Shown piece by piece: positions 23,936 to 32,160 of a stretch of DNA of 35,670 nt. This DNA comes from Elusimicrobiota bacterium (GTDB taxonomy: Bacteria; Elusimicrobiota; Elusimicrobia; Elusimicrobiales; UBA9959). The notes under the pieces were generated by a model. The model was given only the letters and a program-made list of their open reading frames with translations, did no database searches and had not been told where the DNA came from. The position numbers were made by a program, and so were the translations under genes. The DNA lies in NCBI GenBank assembly GCA_003482905.1, contig DMXM01000018.1:232691-268360 (forward strand), written 5' to 3'. The first letter of the stretch is position 1; the number at the start of each line of letters is the position of its first letter.

Positions 23936-25735
23936 ATGGCCTCTAAAATTAAAGTTTTAATGACCTCGCTCTGCGGCGTGGTCTTCCTTGCCGCAGCCGG
24001 AGCGGCCGGGCCGCTGGACGAACTGGACGCCCTGGCCAATGCCGCGCCGGGGGAATACGGCAAGGTTTTCGACAAGAACCTGGCCTCCGCCAACGCCGGC
24101 TACGCCGCCCCAGTCACGCAGCAGCGGCTCAAACAGCTTATGCTGCAGGACCTGGACTCCCTGCGCAATATAATGGCCGCCCGCTACGCGCCGGCCCCCT
24201 GGAAAGCGGAACAGTTCGGCTGGGACCTGGACGCCGAGATCCAGAAAGCCAAGGACCAGGTGAACGCCTCCGCTTCTTTCGGCGTGAGGGACTACCAGAA
24301 ACTTTTAAAGAGCCTGCTGAACTCCACGCGGGATTACCACGTTTCCGTCTCCTTCCATTCCACCGAATTCGCCTCCCTGCCTTTCGGCGTCACCGAAGCC
24401 GGCGGCAGGTATTTTATTTCCGGCATAAACCGCAAGGCCCTGCCCGAGAACGTCTTCCCCTATAAAGTAGGCGACGAAATTACGGCCTTCGACGGCAAAC
24501 CCGTGGCCGAGGTTACCGCCGAACTTAAAAGGAAGGCCGGCGTGAACAACGTGCCGCATACCGACGAGGCCATGGCCGCCATGATGGCCCTGACCTCCCG
24601 CGGCGCCATGCAGGGCGACGCCGTGCCCCAGGGCCCGGTAGCCGTAAGCATAAAACCGGCCGGCGCCGCCGAGGCCGTGCCCTTCCAGATGGCCTGGCGC
24701 TACTCGCCCGAATTCATAGCCCCGCAGCCTTTCCTAGCCAAGCGGGCCGGACTTAAACTCCCCATGTCCTGGCTGGGAATGATGGCGCTGGAAACGCCTT
24801 ACGGCGGCGGCGCCCAGGCTTCCTACGGCCTGGGCAACAAGGACGGCTTCCTGCCGGACTTCGGCGAAAAGGTCTGGGAAGCCCCGGCCGACAACTCTTT
24901 CAGGGCTTATGTCTACCGGTCCCCGGCCAGCGGCGCCAATATCGGTTTTGTGCGCATCCCTACCTACATGGTGAGCGACCCCGGCAAACTGGTAAAGGAT
25001 TTCGCCGCGCTGGTGCCGCAGTTCAACAGCCTGGCCGACGCGCTTATTATCGACCAGACCAATAACCCCGGCGGCATAGTGTTCTACCTTTACGCTCTTG
25101 CCTCCATGCTGACCGACGCCCCGCTCGCCGTGCCCTCTCACTACATCTCCCTGACCCAGGCCGACATAGCCGAATCCCTCAACTTTATACAGGAGACGGC
25201 CGCGGCCAAAACCGACGCCGACGCCGTGGAAATGCTGGGGCCGGACCTGGCCGGCTACACCGTGGATTACGACCTGCTTAAGAACTGGACGGCCTTCCAC
25301 CTGCAGGTAATAAAGCAGTGGAACGCGGGCCGCACCATGACCACCCCGCTGCCCGTGTTCGGCATAGCCGCCCTGAAGCCGCACGCGTCGGTGCGCTACG
25401 CCAAGCCCATAATGATCCTTACCAACCCGCTGGATTTCTCCGGGGGGGACTTCTTCCCCGCCATCATGCAGGACAATAAGCGGGCAGTCATCTTCGGCGA
25501 GCGCACCGGCGGCGCCGGCGGCGTGGTAAAGAAGTACAAGGTGGAAAACAGCCTGCTGGGCGTGGAAGCCGTAAACCTGACGGCCACCATAGCCGAGCGC
25601 CCGGGCGGCCAGCCCATAGAGAACCTGGGCGTTACGCCCGACGTGCCCTATACCGTAACCCCGGCCGACGTGCAGGGCGGCTACGCGGCCTATATAAGGG
25701 CGGCCGACCTGGCGGTAGCCGGGCTGCTGAGGTAA
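23936..25735 (+). CDS. Secreted S41-family peptidase, CPAF-like
   Basis: The 599-residue protein has a signal peptide (about 1-23), a helical N-terminal region, a PDZ-like middle segment (about 150-200: FPYKVGDEITAFDGKPVAEV), and an S41 tail-specific-protease fold at the C-terminus. Putative triad residues are His135 (TRDYHVSVSF), Ser502 (LDFSGGDFFPA) and Glu562 (IENLGVTPDVPY). The His...Ser...Glu order and the 60-residue Ser-Glu spacing match chlamydial protease-like activity factor (CPAF: His105, Ser499, Glu558), as do total length and the GERTGGAGG block. Outside Chlamydiae such proteins are of unknown role. It could process envelope or exported proteins. It stands alone between a terminator and the ABC-F gene. 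Confidence 0.82.
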   Translation: MASKIKVLMTSLCGVVFLAAAGAAGPLDELDALANAAPGEYGKVFDKNLASANAGYAAPVTQQRLKQLMLQDLDSLRNIMAARYAPAPWKAEQFGWDLDAEIQKAKDQVNASASFGVRDYQKLLKSLLNSTRDYHVSVSFHSTEFASLPFGVTEAGGRYFISGINRKALPENVFPYKVGDEITAFDGKPVAEVTAELKRKAGVNNVPHTDEAMAAMMALTSRGAMQGDAVPQGPVAVSIKPAGAAEAVPFQMAWRYSPEFIAPQPFLAKRAGLKLPMSWLGMMALETPYGGGAQASYGLGNKDGFLPDFGEKVWEAPADNSFRAYVYRSPASGANIGFVRIPTYMVSDPGKLVKDFAALVPQFNSLADALIIDQTNNPGGIVFYLYALASMLTDAPLAVPSHYISLTQADIAESLNFIQETAAAKTDADAVEMLGPDLAGYTVDYDLLKNWTAFHLQVIKQWNAGRTMTTPLPVFGIAALKPHASVRYAKPIMILTNPLDFSGGDFFPAIMQDNKRAVIFGERTGGAGGVVKKYKVENSLLGVEAVNLTATIAERPGGQPIENLGVTPDVPYTVTPADVQGGYAAYIRAADLAVAGLLR

Positions 25736-25776
25736 ACGAGATTTTAAACCCGTAGCGGCGCCGGCAACAAACATCA

Positions 25777-27591
25777 ATGGCCATACTGCTAAGCTGTCAG
25801 GACCTTTCCAAGAGTTTCGGCGCGCGCCCCCTGTTCCAGGGGCTGTCCTTCGGCCTTTCCGAAGGCGAACGCACCGGGCTTATCGGCCCCAACGGGGCCG
25901 GCAAATCCACGCTGCTTAAGATCCTGGCCGGCGCCGAAACGCAGGACTCCGGCGCGGTAACGCCCAGGCGCGGCCTGCGGCTGGGCTACCTGGCGCAGCA
26001 GGACCGCTTTACCGACGCCCCCGCCGGCTGGACCGTGCGCGAAGAGCTGACCAAAGCCCTGGCCGGCCTTGGCCTGGAAGATTATGAAATAGACCGGCGC
26101 GCCGCCGCCGGCCTGGCCTCCGCCGGTTTCGCCGACCCCGCCCAGCCAGTCAACGTGCTGTCCGGCGGCTGGCGCAAACGCCTGGCCATACTTACGCAGT
26201 CCGTGCGCGAGCCCGACCTGCTGCTGCTCGACGAACCCACCAACCACCTGGACATCGAAGGCGTGCTGTGGCTGGAAGACTTCATCGCGGAATTCAAATT
26301 CCCTTTCCTGGTGGTCACCCACGACCGCCGCTTTCTGGAGCGCGTCACCAACCGCGTGATAGAACTGAACAAGCGCTACCCCGAAGGCTACTTCAGCAGC
26401 GCCGGCAATTACAGCAAGTTCCTGGAGAACCGCGAAGCCTTCTTCGACGCGCAGGCCTCGCGCGAGGACTCCCTGCGCAACGTGGTCCGCACTGAAATAG
26501 CCTGGCTGCGCCGCGGCGCGCGGGCCCGCATGACCAAGCAGAAGGCCCACATAGACAGGGCGGGGGGGCTGATACAGGAGCTTTCAGAACTGGAGTACCA
26601 CAACGCCCAGAACCGCACCGCCGCCATAGACTTCACCGCCGGTGACCGCCAGGCCAACCGCCTCATCCACGCCGTAAATATAGAAAAAAGCCTGGGGGGG
26701 CGCCGCCTGTTCGGCCCGCTGGACCTGACGCTGGGGCCCGGGGAAAAACTGGGCCTGCTGGGCGGCAACGGCTCGGGCAAGACCACCCTGCTTAAAATGC
26801 TGGCCGGGCAGCTGGCCCCCGACGCCGGCACCCTTAAACGCGCCGACGGCCTGCGCGTGGCCGTGTTCGACCAGCACCGAAGCGCCCTTAACCTGAACCA
26901 TACCCTTAAGCACGCCCTGTGCGGCCACGGCGAGCACGTGTTTTACAAAGGCGCCGCCGTACACGTAAAAGCCTGGGCCACCCGTTTTCTTTTCCGGGCC
27001 GAGCAGCTGGAAATGCCGCTGCGCCTGCTGTCCGGCGGCGAGCAGGCCCGCGTGCTGATAGCCGGCTTTATGCTGGAGCCCGCCGACGTGCTGCTGCTGG
27101 ACGAACCCACCAACGACCTGGACCTGCAATCCCTGGAAGTGCTGGAGAGCAGCATGCAGGAATTTCCCGGCGCGCTGGTGCTGGTAACGCACGACCGCTA
27201 CCTGCTGGAGCGCGTAAGCCGCCGCCTGCTGGCCCTGGACGGCAGGGGCAACGCCAGATTTTTCGCGGACCTTTCGCAATGGGAGAACTGGATGGCCGAG
27301 ACCGGCACCGCTACCGTGGCCGCAACCGCAGCGCCACAAGCGCCTGCCGCCGCCCAGGGCCCCACGGCCAAAGAAACCAGGGAACAGAAGGCCGCCATAC
27401 GCAAACTTGAATCCGAAATGCAGACCGCAGAGAACCAGGCCGCCAAGGCCAGGCTGGCCCTGGAAGACCCGGCCATAGCCACCGACGCCGAAGAACTGGC
27501 CGCGCGCCAGAAGAAACTGGACGCCGCCCTGGCCCGCGTGGACGAGCTCTTCAACCGCTGGTCCGGGCTTCATGAAAAAGAGGAAAATTAA
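25777..27591 (+). CDS. ABC-F family ATPase (Uup-like)
   Basis: The 604-residue protein has two nucleotide-binding domains and no membrane segment, as ABC-F proteins do. Domain 1 has Walker A GPNGAGKS (37-44), signature LSGGWRKRL and Walker B LLLLDEPTNHLD. Domain 2 has GGNGSGKTT (about 329), LSGGEQARV and LLLDEPTNDLD. The linker between them is the charged P-site tRNA interaction motif. The C-terminal coiled coil (about 530-600) follows an Ala/Thr/Pro-rich hinge. The GGWRK signature and the coiled coil point to the Uup branch, which acts on ribosomes or in genome stability rather than in transport. No Shine-Dalgarno sequence is seen before the ATG. Confidence 0.9.
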   Translation: MAILLSCQDLSKSFGARPLFQGLSFGLSEGERTGLIGPNGAGKSTLLKILAGAETQDSGAVTPRRGLRLGYLAQQDRFTDAPAGWTVREELTKALAGLGLEDYEIDRRAAAGLASAGFADPAQPVNVLSGGWRKRLAILTQSVREPDLLLLDEPTNHLDIEGVLWLEDFIAEFKFPFLVVTHDRRFLERVTNRVIELNKRYPEGYFSSAGNYSKFLENREAFFDAQASREDSLRNVVRTEIAWLRRGARARMTKQKAHIDRAGGLIQELSELEYHNAQNRTAAIDFTAGDRQANRLIHAVNIEKSLGGRRLFGPLDLTLGPGEKLGLLGGNGSGKTTLLKMLAGQLAPDAGTLKRADGLRVAVFDQHRSALNLNHTLKHALCGHGEHVFYKGAAVHVKAWATRFLFRAEQLEMPLRLLSGGEQARVLIAGFMLEPADVLLLDEPTNDLDLQSLEVLESSMQEFPGALVLVTHDRYLLERVSRRLLALDGRGNARFFADLSQWENWMAETGTATVAATAAPQAPAAAQGPTAKETREQKAAIRKLESEMQTAENQAAKARLALEDPAIATDAEELAARQKKLDAALARVDELFNRWSGLHEKEEN

Positions 27592-27599
27592 ATTAGGCC

Positions 27600-27627
27600 T
27601 TGACACCCGCAAAAATTCTGCTAGAAT
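27600..27627 (+). promoter_or_regulatory. Promoter just upstream of a terminator hairpin
   Basis: TTGACA (27600-27605) and TAGAAT (27622-27627) are separated by 16 bp. Transcription would start near 27634, the first base of the terminator stem, and give an RNA of about 45 nt unless termination is bypassed. Confidence 0.5.
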
Positions 27628-27633
27628 ATGTAT

Positions 27634-27678
27634 GAGCCTGCGGCCCTTATAAACGGGACTTCGCGGGCTCTTTCTTTT
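27634..27678 (+). terminator. Rho-independent terminator after the ABC-F gene, or attenuator/small RNA
   Basis: GAGCCTGCG (27634-27642) pairs with CGCGGGCTC (27662-27670), with one G-T pair. The loop holds an inner CCC/GGG pair, and TTTCTTTT follows. It is 42 nt after the ABC-F stop, so it most simply ends that transcript. The promoter in front of it allows a second reading as a short RNA. Confidence 0.8.
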
Positions 27679-27702
27679 GTCCCCGTAAAATTTAGCATTT
27701 GT

Positions 27703-27708
27703 TATAAT
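27703..27708 (+). promoter_or_regulatory. -10 box next to the YgjP-like start
   Basis: A perfect TATAAT ends 7 nt before the ATG at 27716. No Shine-Dalgarno sequence exists, and the -35 region is weak (TTGTCC at a 20-bp spacing). If used, the mRNA would be leaderless. Confidence 0.4.
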
Positions 27709-27715
27709 TTAAGCG

Positions 27716-28246
27716 ATGCCCCTGAACGCTATCTGCCGCGACGTGCGCGATTTCCTGGCCGGCCTGGCCGGCGACCTGCCCGAGATCTTCCCGGCGCCCC
27801 GCCCTAAATACCGCCGCTTTACTCCCCGCCGCGCCAGTCCCACAGCCGCCCAAACCGCCGCCCGCAGGGACGCCAGGGGCGTTATAGGGGCGCGGGTTAA
27901 ACATTGGGCCGCGCTGATGAACCTAGATTACCGCCGGGTAGCCATAAAAGACCAGCGCACCCTGTGGGGCAGCTGCTCCGGCCGCAGGAACCTCAATTTT
28001 AACTGGCGCCTGGCCGCCGCCCCGCCCGAAGTGCTGGACTACGTGGTTATCCACGAACTTTGCCACCTGCGCGAAATGAACCATTCCCGTAATTTCTGGG
28101 CCCTGGTTAAAACGCACTGCCCCGACTACGCCGCCCGCCGCCGCTGGCTGCGCGACAATTGCGCCGCGCTGCGCGGCGCCGCCGGCATATGGCATGAAGA
28201 TAGGTATACTGTCCCCCGCGGGATAGGCACTACGGTACTTGTGTAA
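27716..28246 (+). CDS. YgjP/DUF45-type zinc metalloprotease
   Basis: The 176-residue protein holds the DUF45 pattern WGSCSGRRNLNFNWRL, then VVIHELCHLREMNHSRNFW. His113-Glu114-x2-His117 and His123 form the zinc site with the catalytic Glu. No signal peptide or membrane helix is present, so it is cytoplasmic. The family (YgjP-like, related to SprT and WSS1 minigluzincins) is short, and this one is slightly truncated at the N-terminus relative to the common 230-240 residues. Its physiological substrate is unknown. Confidence 0.85.
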   Translation: MPLNAICRDVRDFLAGLAGDLPEIFPAPRPKYRRFTPRRASPTAAQTAARRDARGVIGARVKHWAALMNLDYRRVAIKDQRTLWGSCSGRRNLNFNWRLAAAPPEVLDYVVIHELCHLREMNHSRNFWALVKTHCPDYAARRRWLRDNCAALRGAAGIWHEDRYTVPRGIGTTVLV

Positions 28247-28273
28247 TTTCCAGGATGATGTAAACTTTCATTA

Positions 28274-29226
28274 GTGAAAGAACATAGCGTAAACTGCTCA
28301 GCGTCCGGTAAAGGAAGGCTGGCCGCCGGCCTCGTCCTTGCCGCGCTCGCTTTCCTGCCGGCCGCGGCGAAAGCCGGGGGGGAACCCGCTTTCGACTACC
28401 TGCGCGTTCTTTCCGGCGGCAATACCATTATCCCCGCCGTGGCGCCGCCGGCGACCGCGCGGACGCGGGGTAACAGAAACAGCGTTCTCGAAGAACTTGA
28501 CAACCTCCCCTGGCGGGAGAACGGCGCCGTTACCGGCAACACCGCTTCCGGGAAGATATCCATGAAGGCGACGCGGTCGGCCCCGCGGTCAGGACCCGCT
28601 GGCAAGCTGCGCCGGCGGCGGGGAGTGCTGGCGCTCTGATTTCGAATGGAGCGCCGAAGGTTACGGCGCCGTTAATAATGGCGGCTTTGCGCTTACGATA
28701 CCCGGTGAAATAGACCTGCAAGGCGATTTCGGCCAGCCTGTTTTCTGGAACGGCAGCAGCGGCGCCAGCCCGGAAGGCATTAACATCCCGCTGGCGCCCA
28801 TACACTGGTACGTACATTCCATGGGTTCTCCGGCCTATTACGAATACAGGATCCACGCGGAAAACGTATCGGTAATGTCCTCCGGTTACGCGCATATAGA
28901 GAAGAACTGGGGCAGGAGCTTCCCCACGCGGTGGATCTGGCTGCGCCGGAAGTTTCGCCCTGGCCCTGGCGCGCCCCGGCAAAGAATTAATAATAGAGTC
29001 CGGCGCCGACGTGGGAACCTTCGGCAAGGTTTCCATCCCTACGCCCTCGGGCTTCGTTCCCGGCGGCGGGGTAGAATCGTTTTCCGCCACCACCAAAATA
29101 GAGGCGTACGAAGTAAGCGCTTCCGGCGTGCGTACGCTTGTGGAAAGCAAGACCTTCCCGAACGCCGCCCTGGAATTCGGCGCTAACAACATGTGCGGCG
29201 CTATAACCCCGGAAGAAAGAATCTAA
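28274..29226 (+). pseudogene. Frameshifted gene for a secreted protein
   Basis: A GTG at 28274 opens a frame with a signal peptide (AGLVLAALAFLPAAAKAGG) and plausible mature sequence to about 28550 (DNLPWRENGAVTGNTASG). Coding then appears to jump frames between about 28550 and 28600. It continues in another frame with DPLASCAGGGECW and GEIDLQGDFGQPVFWNG to about 28930 (YAHIEKNWGRSFPT). It shifts again near 28930-28950 into a third frame, which reads SFALALARPGKELIIESG through KTFPNAALEFGANNMCG and stops at 29226. Joined, these pieces would form an exported protein of roughly 310 residues. No family is recognised. Repeated indels suggest a true pseudogene rather than one base-calling error. 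Confidence 0.7.
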
Positions 29227-29295
29227 CGCCCCGTGCAGAGAGGGGAAACATCGACCTTACCTGCTGCACCAGCCTTTGCTTGCACAATTTTAACT

Positions 29296-29313
29296 AAAAA
29301 CCACAAAAACCAC
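29296..29313 (+). repeat. Tandem 9-bp repeat upstream of rhuM
   Basis: AAAAACCAC occurs twice in direct succession (29296-29304, 29305-29313), in an AT-rich gap of about 190 bp between the broken secreted-protein gene and rhuM. It may be a protein-binding site or simple slippage. Confidence 0.5.
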
Positions 29314-29349
29314 CTTTTTGCAATGCGACACGCCGTTGACGGGTTGGTC

Positions 29350-29358
29350 TGCTATACT
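29350..29358 (+). promoter_or_regulatory. Extended -10 promoter candidate for rhuM
   Basis: TGC-TATACT has the TGn extension that can compensate for a poor -35. A TTGACG lies at 29336 but is too close (11 bp) to pair with it. The leader to the ATG at 29416 is about 50 nt and carries AGGGAGGA as Shine-Dalgarno sequence. Confidence 0.4.
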
Positions 29359-29415
29359 TTGCATAACAGGAAAAGGGATAATGTCTAAACATCCCCCGAC
29401 AGGGAGGAACTTACT

Positions 29416-30426
29416 ATGGGAAACAAAGAGAATCCATCACATTTTTTAATTTACCAGGCGGAAGACGGCAAAACGCGGTTGGATGTACGCCTGGAGAATG
29501 AAACCGTCTGGCTGGCACAAGAGCAGATGGCAGAATTGTTCGATAAAGCCCGGACAACGATCACTGAGCACCTAAAAAATATCTTTAGCGAAGGGGAACT
29601 TGATGAAAAGTCAGCATGTCGGGAATTCCGACGTACTGGGACAGACGGCAAAGAATACACTGTAAAGCATTACAATTTAGATGTAATTATTTCCGTTGGC
29701 TACAGGGTAAAGTCGGTAAGGGGAACACAGTTCCGCATTTGGGCCACACAGCGGCTCAGGGAATACATAGTAAAAGGCTTTGCGCTTGACGATGAACGCC
29801 TAAAGCAGGGCGGCCAGAAGGCGCGTTATTTCCAGGAACTGTTACAGCGCATCCGCGACATCCGCAGCAGTGAACGCAACTTCTACCAGAAAGTCACTGA
29901 CATTTACGCCACCAGCATTGATTACAGCAAGGACGACAAACTGACCGGTGAATTCTTTGCCACGGTGCAGAACAAAATGCACTACGCCGTACATGGCCAA
30001 ACCGCCGCCGAGATGATAGCTAAGCGCGCGGACGGCACAAAACCGCTGATGGGACTGGTTAACTTCAAAGGCAACTACATAACGCAGCAGGACGCGAAGA
30101 TAGCCAAGAATTACCTGACCGAAAAAGAACTTAACCAGCTCAACCTGATAGTCTCCCTCTACCTGGATTTTGCCGAATTGCAGGCCACGAACGGCCGCCT
30201 GATGAAGATGAACGATTGGATAACCAAGCTTGACGAGTTCCTTAAAATCAGCGAAAGAGAGATCCTAACCAATGCCGGCACCGTAAGCGCCGAAACCGCG
30301 GCACAAAAAGCTGAAATTGAATTTGATAAGTACCGCAAAGAACACGACAAGAAGATGGTCTCGGACTTCGACCTTGCGATAAAGGAATTAGAGTCCAAGG
30401 AAAAGAAGCGACAGAAAGAAGACTAA
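29416..30426 (+). CDS. rhuM: RhuM family protein (virulence RhuM, PF13310-type)
   Basis: The 336-residue protein matches the RhuM family end to end: FLIYQAEDGKTRLDVRLENETVWLAQEQMAELF at the start, then the helix-turn-helix-like DKARTTITEHLKNIF, YNLDVIISVGYRVKS, and RGTQFRIWATQRLREYIVKGF. The tail is charged and coiled. RhuM was named from a Salmonella pathogenicity island. Homologues are scattered across bacteria, often in islands or near restriction systems, and their function is unknown. AGGGAGGA precedes the ATG. Base composition is visibly lower in GC, and codon choice more mixed, than in neighbours. That, with the broken genes on both sides, suggests acquisition by transfer. Confidence 0.9.
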   Translation: MGNKENPSHFLIYQAEDGKTRLDVRLENETVWLAQEQMAELFDKARTTITEHLKNIFSEGELDEKSACREFRRTGTDGKEYTVKHYNLDVIISVGYRVKSVRGTQFRIWATQRLREYIVKGFALDDERLKQGGQKARYFQELLQRIRDIRSSERNFYQKVTDIYATSIDYSKDDKLTGEFFATVQNKMHYAVHGQTAAEMIAKRADGTKPLMGLVNFKGNYITQQDAKIAKNYLTEKELNQLNLIVSLYLDFAELQATNGRLMKMNDWITKLDEFLKISEREILTNAGTVSAETAAQKAEIEFDKYRKEHDKKMVSDFDLAIKELESKEKKRQKED

Positions 30427-30560
30427 GACGCAGCCACATTATGAGATCATTTTTAAATTATGGCCACCGGGAGGGGAATTTAAACGGGGGCACCTTGGTT
30501 TATTGAAAACCCGCCCAGGCCTGAACGCTGAATTGTGTCGCTTCGCTCCACCCGCTGTTC

Positions 30561-30580
30561 GCCCGCCATGGCGGGCTTTT
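30561..30580 (+). terminator. Palindromic terminator-like hairpin
   Basis: GCCCGCCATGGCGGGC (30561-30576) is a perfect palindrome followed by TTTTCTGTT. It is 135 bp after the rhuM stop, and nothing else coding is seen between. Its GCCCGC/GCGGGC arms resemble those of the repeat in the tRNA at 57-132. Confidence 0.6.
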
Positions 30581-30666
30581 CTGTTAAGTTTATGTCGCCC
30601 CCGTAGGGAGAGGGGAAAAAAGGCATAAGCAACCTGTCCGCACAAATGTTATAAGATTTATCGGGT

Positions 30667-31034
30667 ATGAGGATATTCATTGCAGGAGCCGGCGGTTTCG
30701 TAGGCGGAGTACTGGTCAAAAGGCTGGGCGGGCATGAACTTACGCTGCCGTCCAGGGATCCCGGCAGGTTCGCCCGGGCGGGGGTTAAGGGCTCATTCCC
30801 GCTTTTCACTGATGATCTGGAAAAACTGGTGGCCAAAGCCGGGCCGGATGTGGTTATAAACCTTCTCGGCATAATACGGGAAACGCCTGGCGCATCCTTT
30901 GGCCTGGTACATGAAGAGTATACACGCCGGCTGCTGGCCGGCGCGCGCGCGGCGGGAGCCTGATGATGGCGTCCCCGAACGTCCCGTCCGGAAAGTTCCG
31001 CGGGGTCAAAGACCTGCTGGGCGGCAAAGGATAA
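30667..31034 (+). pseudogene. NAD(P)-binding epimerase-like gene with central deletion
   Basis: The first 98 residues (30667-30963) are a good Rossmann N-terminus: MRIFIAGAGGFVGGVLVKRL, DVVINLLGIIRE and VHEEYTRRLLAGARAAGA, as in NDUFA9-like/atypical SDR epimerases of about 300 residues. The frame ends at TGA just where the strand after the helix should begin. A second frame starts at the overlapping ATG (30963) and reads 23 residues ending KFRGVKDLLGGKG, which looks like a C-terminal remnant. Loss of about 180 residues with a frame change explains both. A -10 like TATAAG (30650-30655) lies 11 nt before the start. The protein is very unlikely to be an active enzyme. Confidence 0.7.
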
Positions 31035-31044
31035 TTAAACCGGC

Positions 31045-31782
31045 ATGACAACTATTAAAATTGCTTTTTCGCTATGCGCCGCGCTGCTCTTATCGGGGTC
31101 TGCCAGGGCGCAGTATTACCTGGACGCCGAAACCGGCTCGGTCTGGGCCGGACACAATACGGTAAAAATACCGCTCGAAGGGGGCACCCGTTTTTCCCTT
31201 ACGGACCATCTCAAGTCCGGAGCCGAGCCGTACCTGCGCATCCGCATCGGGCGGAAGTTCGGCAGCAGCGACCTGTCCTTCCTGGCGGCCCCGCTGACGC
31301 TGCGCTCCAAGGGGACCTTCGGCCGGGCCGTGACTTTTAACGGCGAGGTGTTCGCCGCCGGCGTGCGCACCGAGGCCGTCTACCGCTTCAATTCCTACCG
31401 GGTGAAGTACCTCTACGAATTCCACCGGGACGAGCGCCTGTCGCTGCGCTGGGGCGGCGCGCTGAAACTGCGCCACGCCGGCATAACGCTTACCAACTCC
31501 GTCACCAGCAGCGAATCCAAGAACACTGGCTTCGTGCCGCTAGCGGCTTTCTCGGCAGATTACGCTTTCAGTCCCGGTTACCTGGCCCAAGTGGACATAG
31601 AGGCCCTGGGCGCCCCACAGGGCCGGGCCGAGGATGTTATGCTGGCGGTCAGCCGCGAGCTGCGGCCCGGCCTGCGCCTGCGGGCGGGCTACCGCTTCCT
31701 CGAGGGCGGCTCCGGGGCCGGCGAGGTCTACACTTTCGCCTGGCTGCATTACCTGCTGGCCGGCCTTACCTGGGAGTTCTGA
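31045..31782 (+). CDS. Predicted outer-membrane beta-barrel protein
   Basis: The 245-residue protein has a signal peptide ending ARA-QYY (about residue 22), followed by alternating amphipathic strands with aromatic girdle residues. Examples are PYLRIRIGRKF, VYRFNSYRVKYLYEFHRD, LSLRWGGALKLRHAG and LRLRAGYRFLEGG. The C-terminal residue is Phe (LAGLTWEF), the usual insertion signal for the BAM machinery. About eight to ten strands would fit. No family is recognised. It lies 10 bp after the epimerase remnant, with AAAGGA upstream. It is the only intact native-looking gene in this decayed stretch. Confidence 0.7.
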   Translation: MTTIKIAFSLCAALLLSGSARAQYYLDAETGSVWAGHNTVKIPLEGGTRFSLTDHLKSGAEPYLRIRIGRKFGSSDLSFLAAPLTLRSKGTFGRAVTFNGEVFAAGVRTEAVYRFNSYRVKYLYEFHRDERLSLRWGGALKLRHAGITLTNSVTSSESKNTGFVPLAAFSADYAFSPGYLAQVDIEALGAPQGRAEDVMLAVSRELRPGLRLRAGYRFLEGGSGAGEVYTFAWLHYLLAGLTWEF

Positions 31783-31789
31783 GCTGTCT

Positions 31790-32065
31790 ATGGCTTTCAT
31801 CATGCCCGCCGGCCTTAAGCTGGCGGAGCTGCCCAAACCCGCCAGCCCGGCGGTTACGCTGCGCCCGGTGCCCGGCTTTAAAACCGCAGTACTGCGCTTT
31901 TCCGGCTGGAGCTCCGAAAAAACAGTAAGGGCAAGAACGCGGCAGCTGGAGGCCGCCCTGGAGCGCGACGGTTTACGCCCGGCGGCGCCGGTAGCGGCTT
32001 TCTATAATCCTCCCTTTACGCCTCCGTTCATACGCCGTAATGAAGTGATGATAGAGATACAATAA
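31790..32065 (+). pseudogene. C-terminal half of a SOUL heme-binding protein
   Basis: The 91-residue reading frame from ATG 31790 matches the second half of SOUL/HBP proteins: MAFIMPAGLKLAELPKP, then VAVLRFSG-like AVLRFSGWSSEKT, and the characteristic ending YNPPFTPPFIRRNEVMIEIQ. The family is normally about 180-210 residues, and the N-terminal half is missing. The sequence just upstream is the end of the barrel gene in another frame. It starts 8 bp after that stop without a Shine-Dalgarno sequence. It is best read as a 5'-truncated gene. A functional half-domain is possible but unlikely. Confidence 0.75.
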
Positions 32066-32160
32066 ATTAGCCAATTGCCTAACCGGCTTTAAGCCGTGAT
32101 CCCCCTATCGAGGCTGCTTTCCTGCTTCTAAATTATTTTCCTGCTGCGAATGTCTGCAGG

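Noticed and set aside
24734..25777. 347-codon minus-strand frame opposite the CPAF-like gene
   Set aside because: Shadow frame. The catalytic motifs are on the plus strand.
28530..29192. 220-codon minus-strand frame over the broken secreted-protein gene
   Set aside because: The plus strand shows consistent coding character that moves between frames, and the minus frame has no motif or start signal.
29336..29358. TTGACG/TATACT as a standard promoter for rhuM
   Set aside because: The spacing is only 11 bp. Only the extended -10 form is plausible.
32084..32096. Terminator after the SOUL fragment (CGGCTT/AAGCCG)
   Set aside because: The hairpin has a 1-nt loop and no following T-run.
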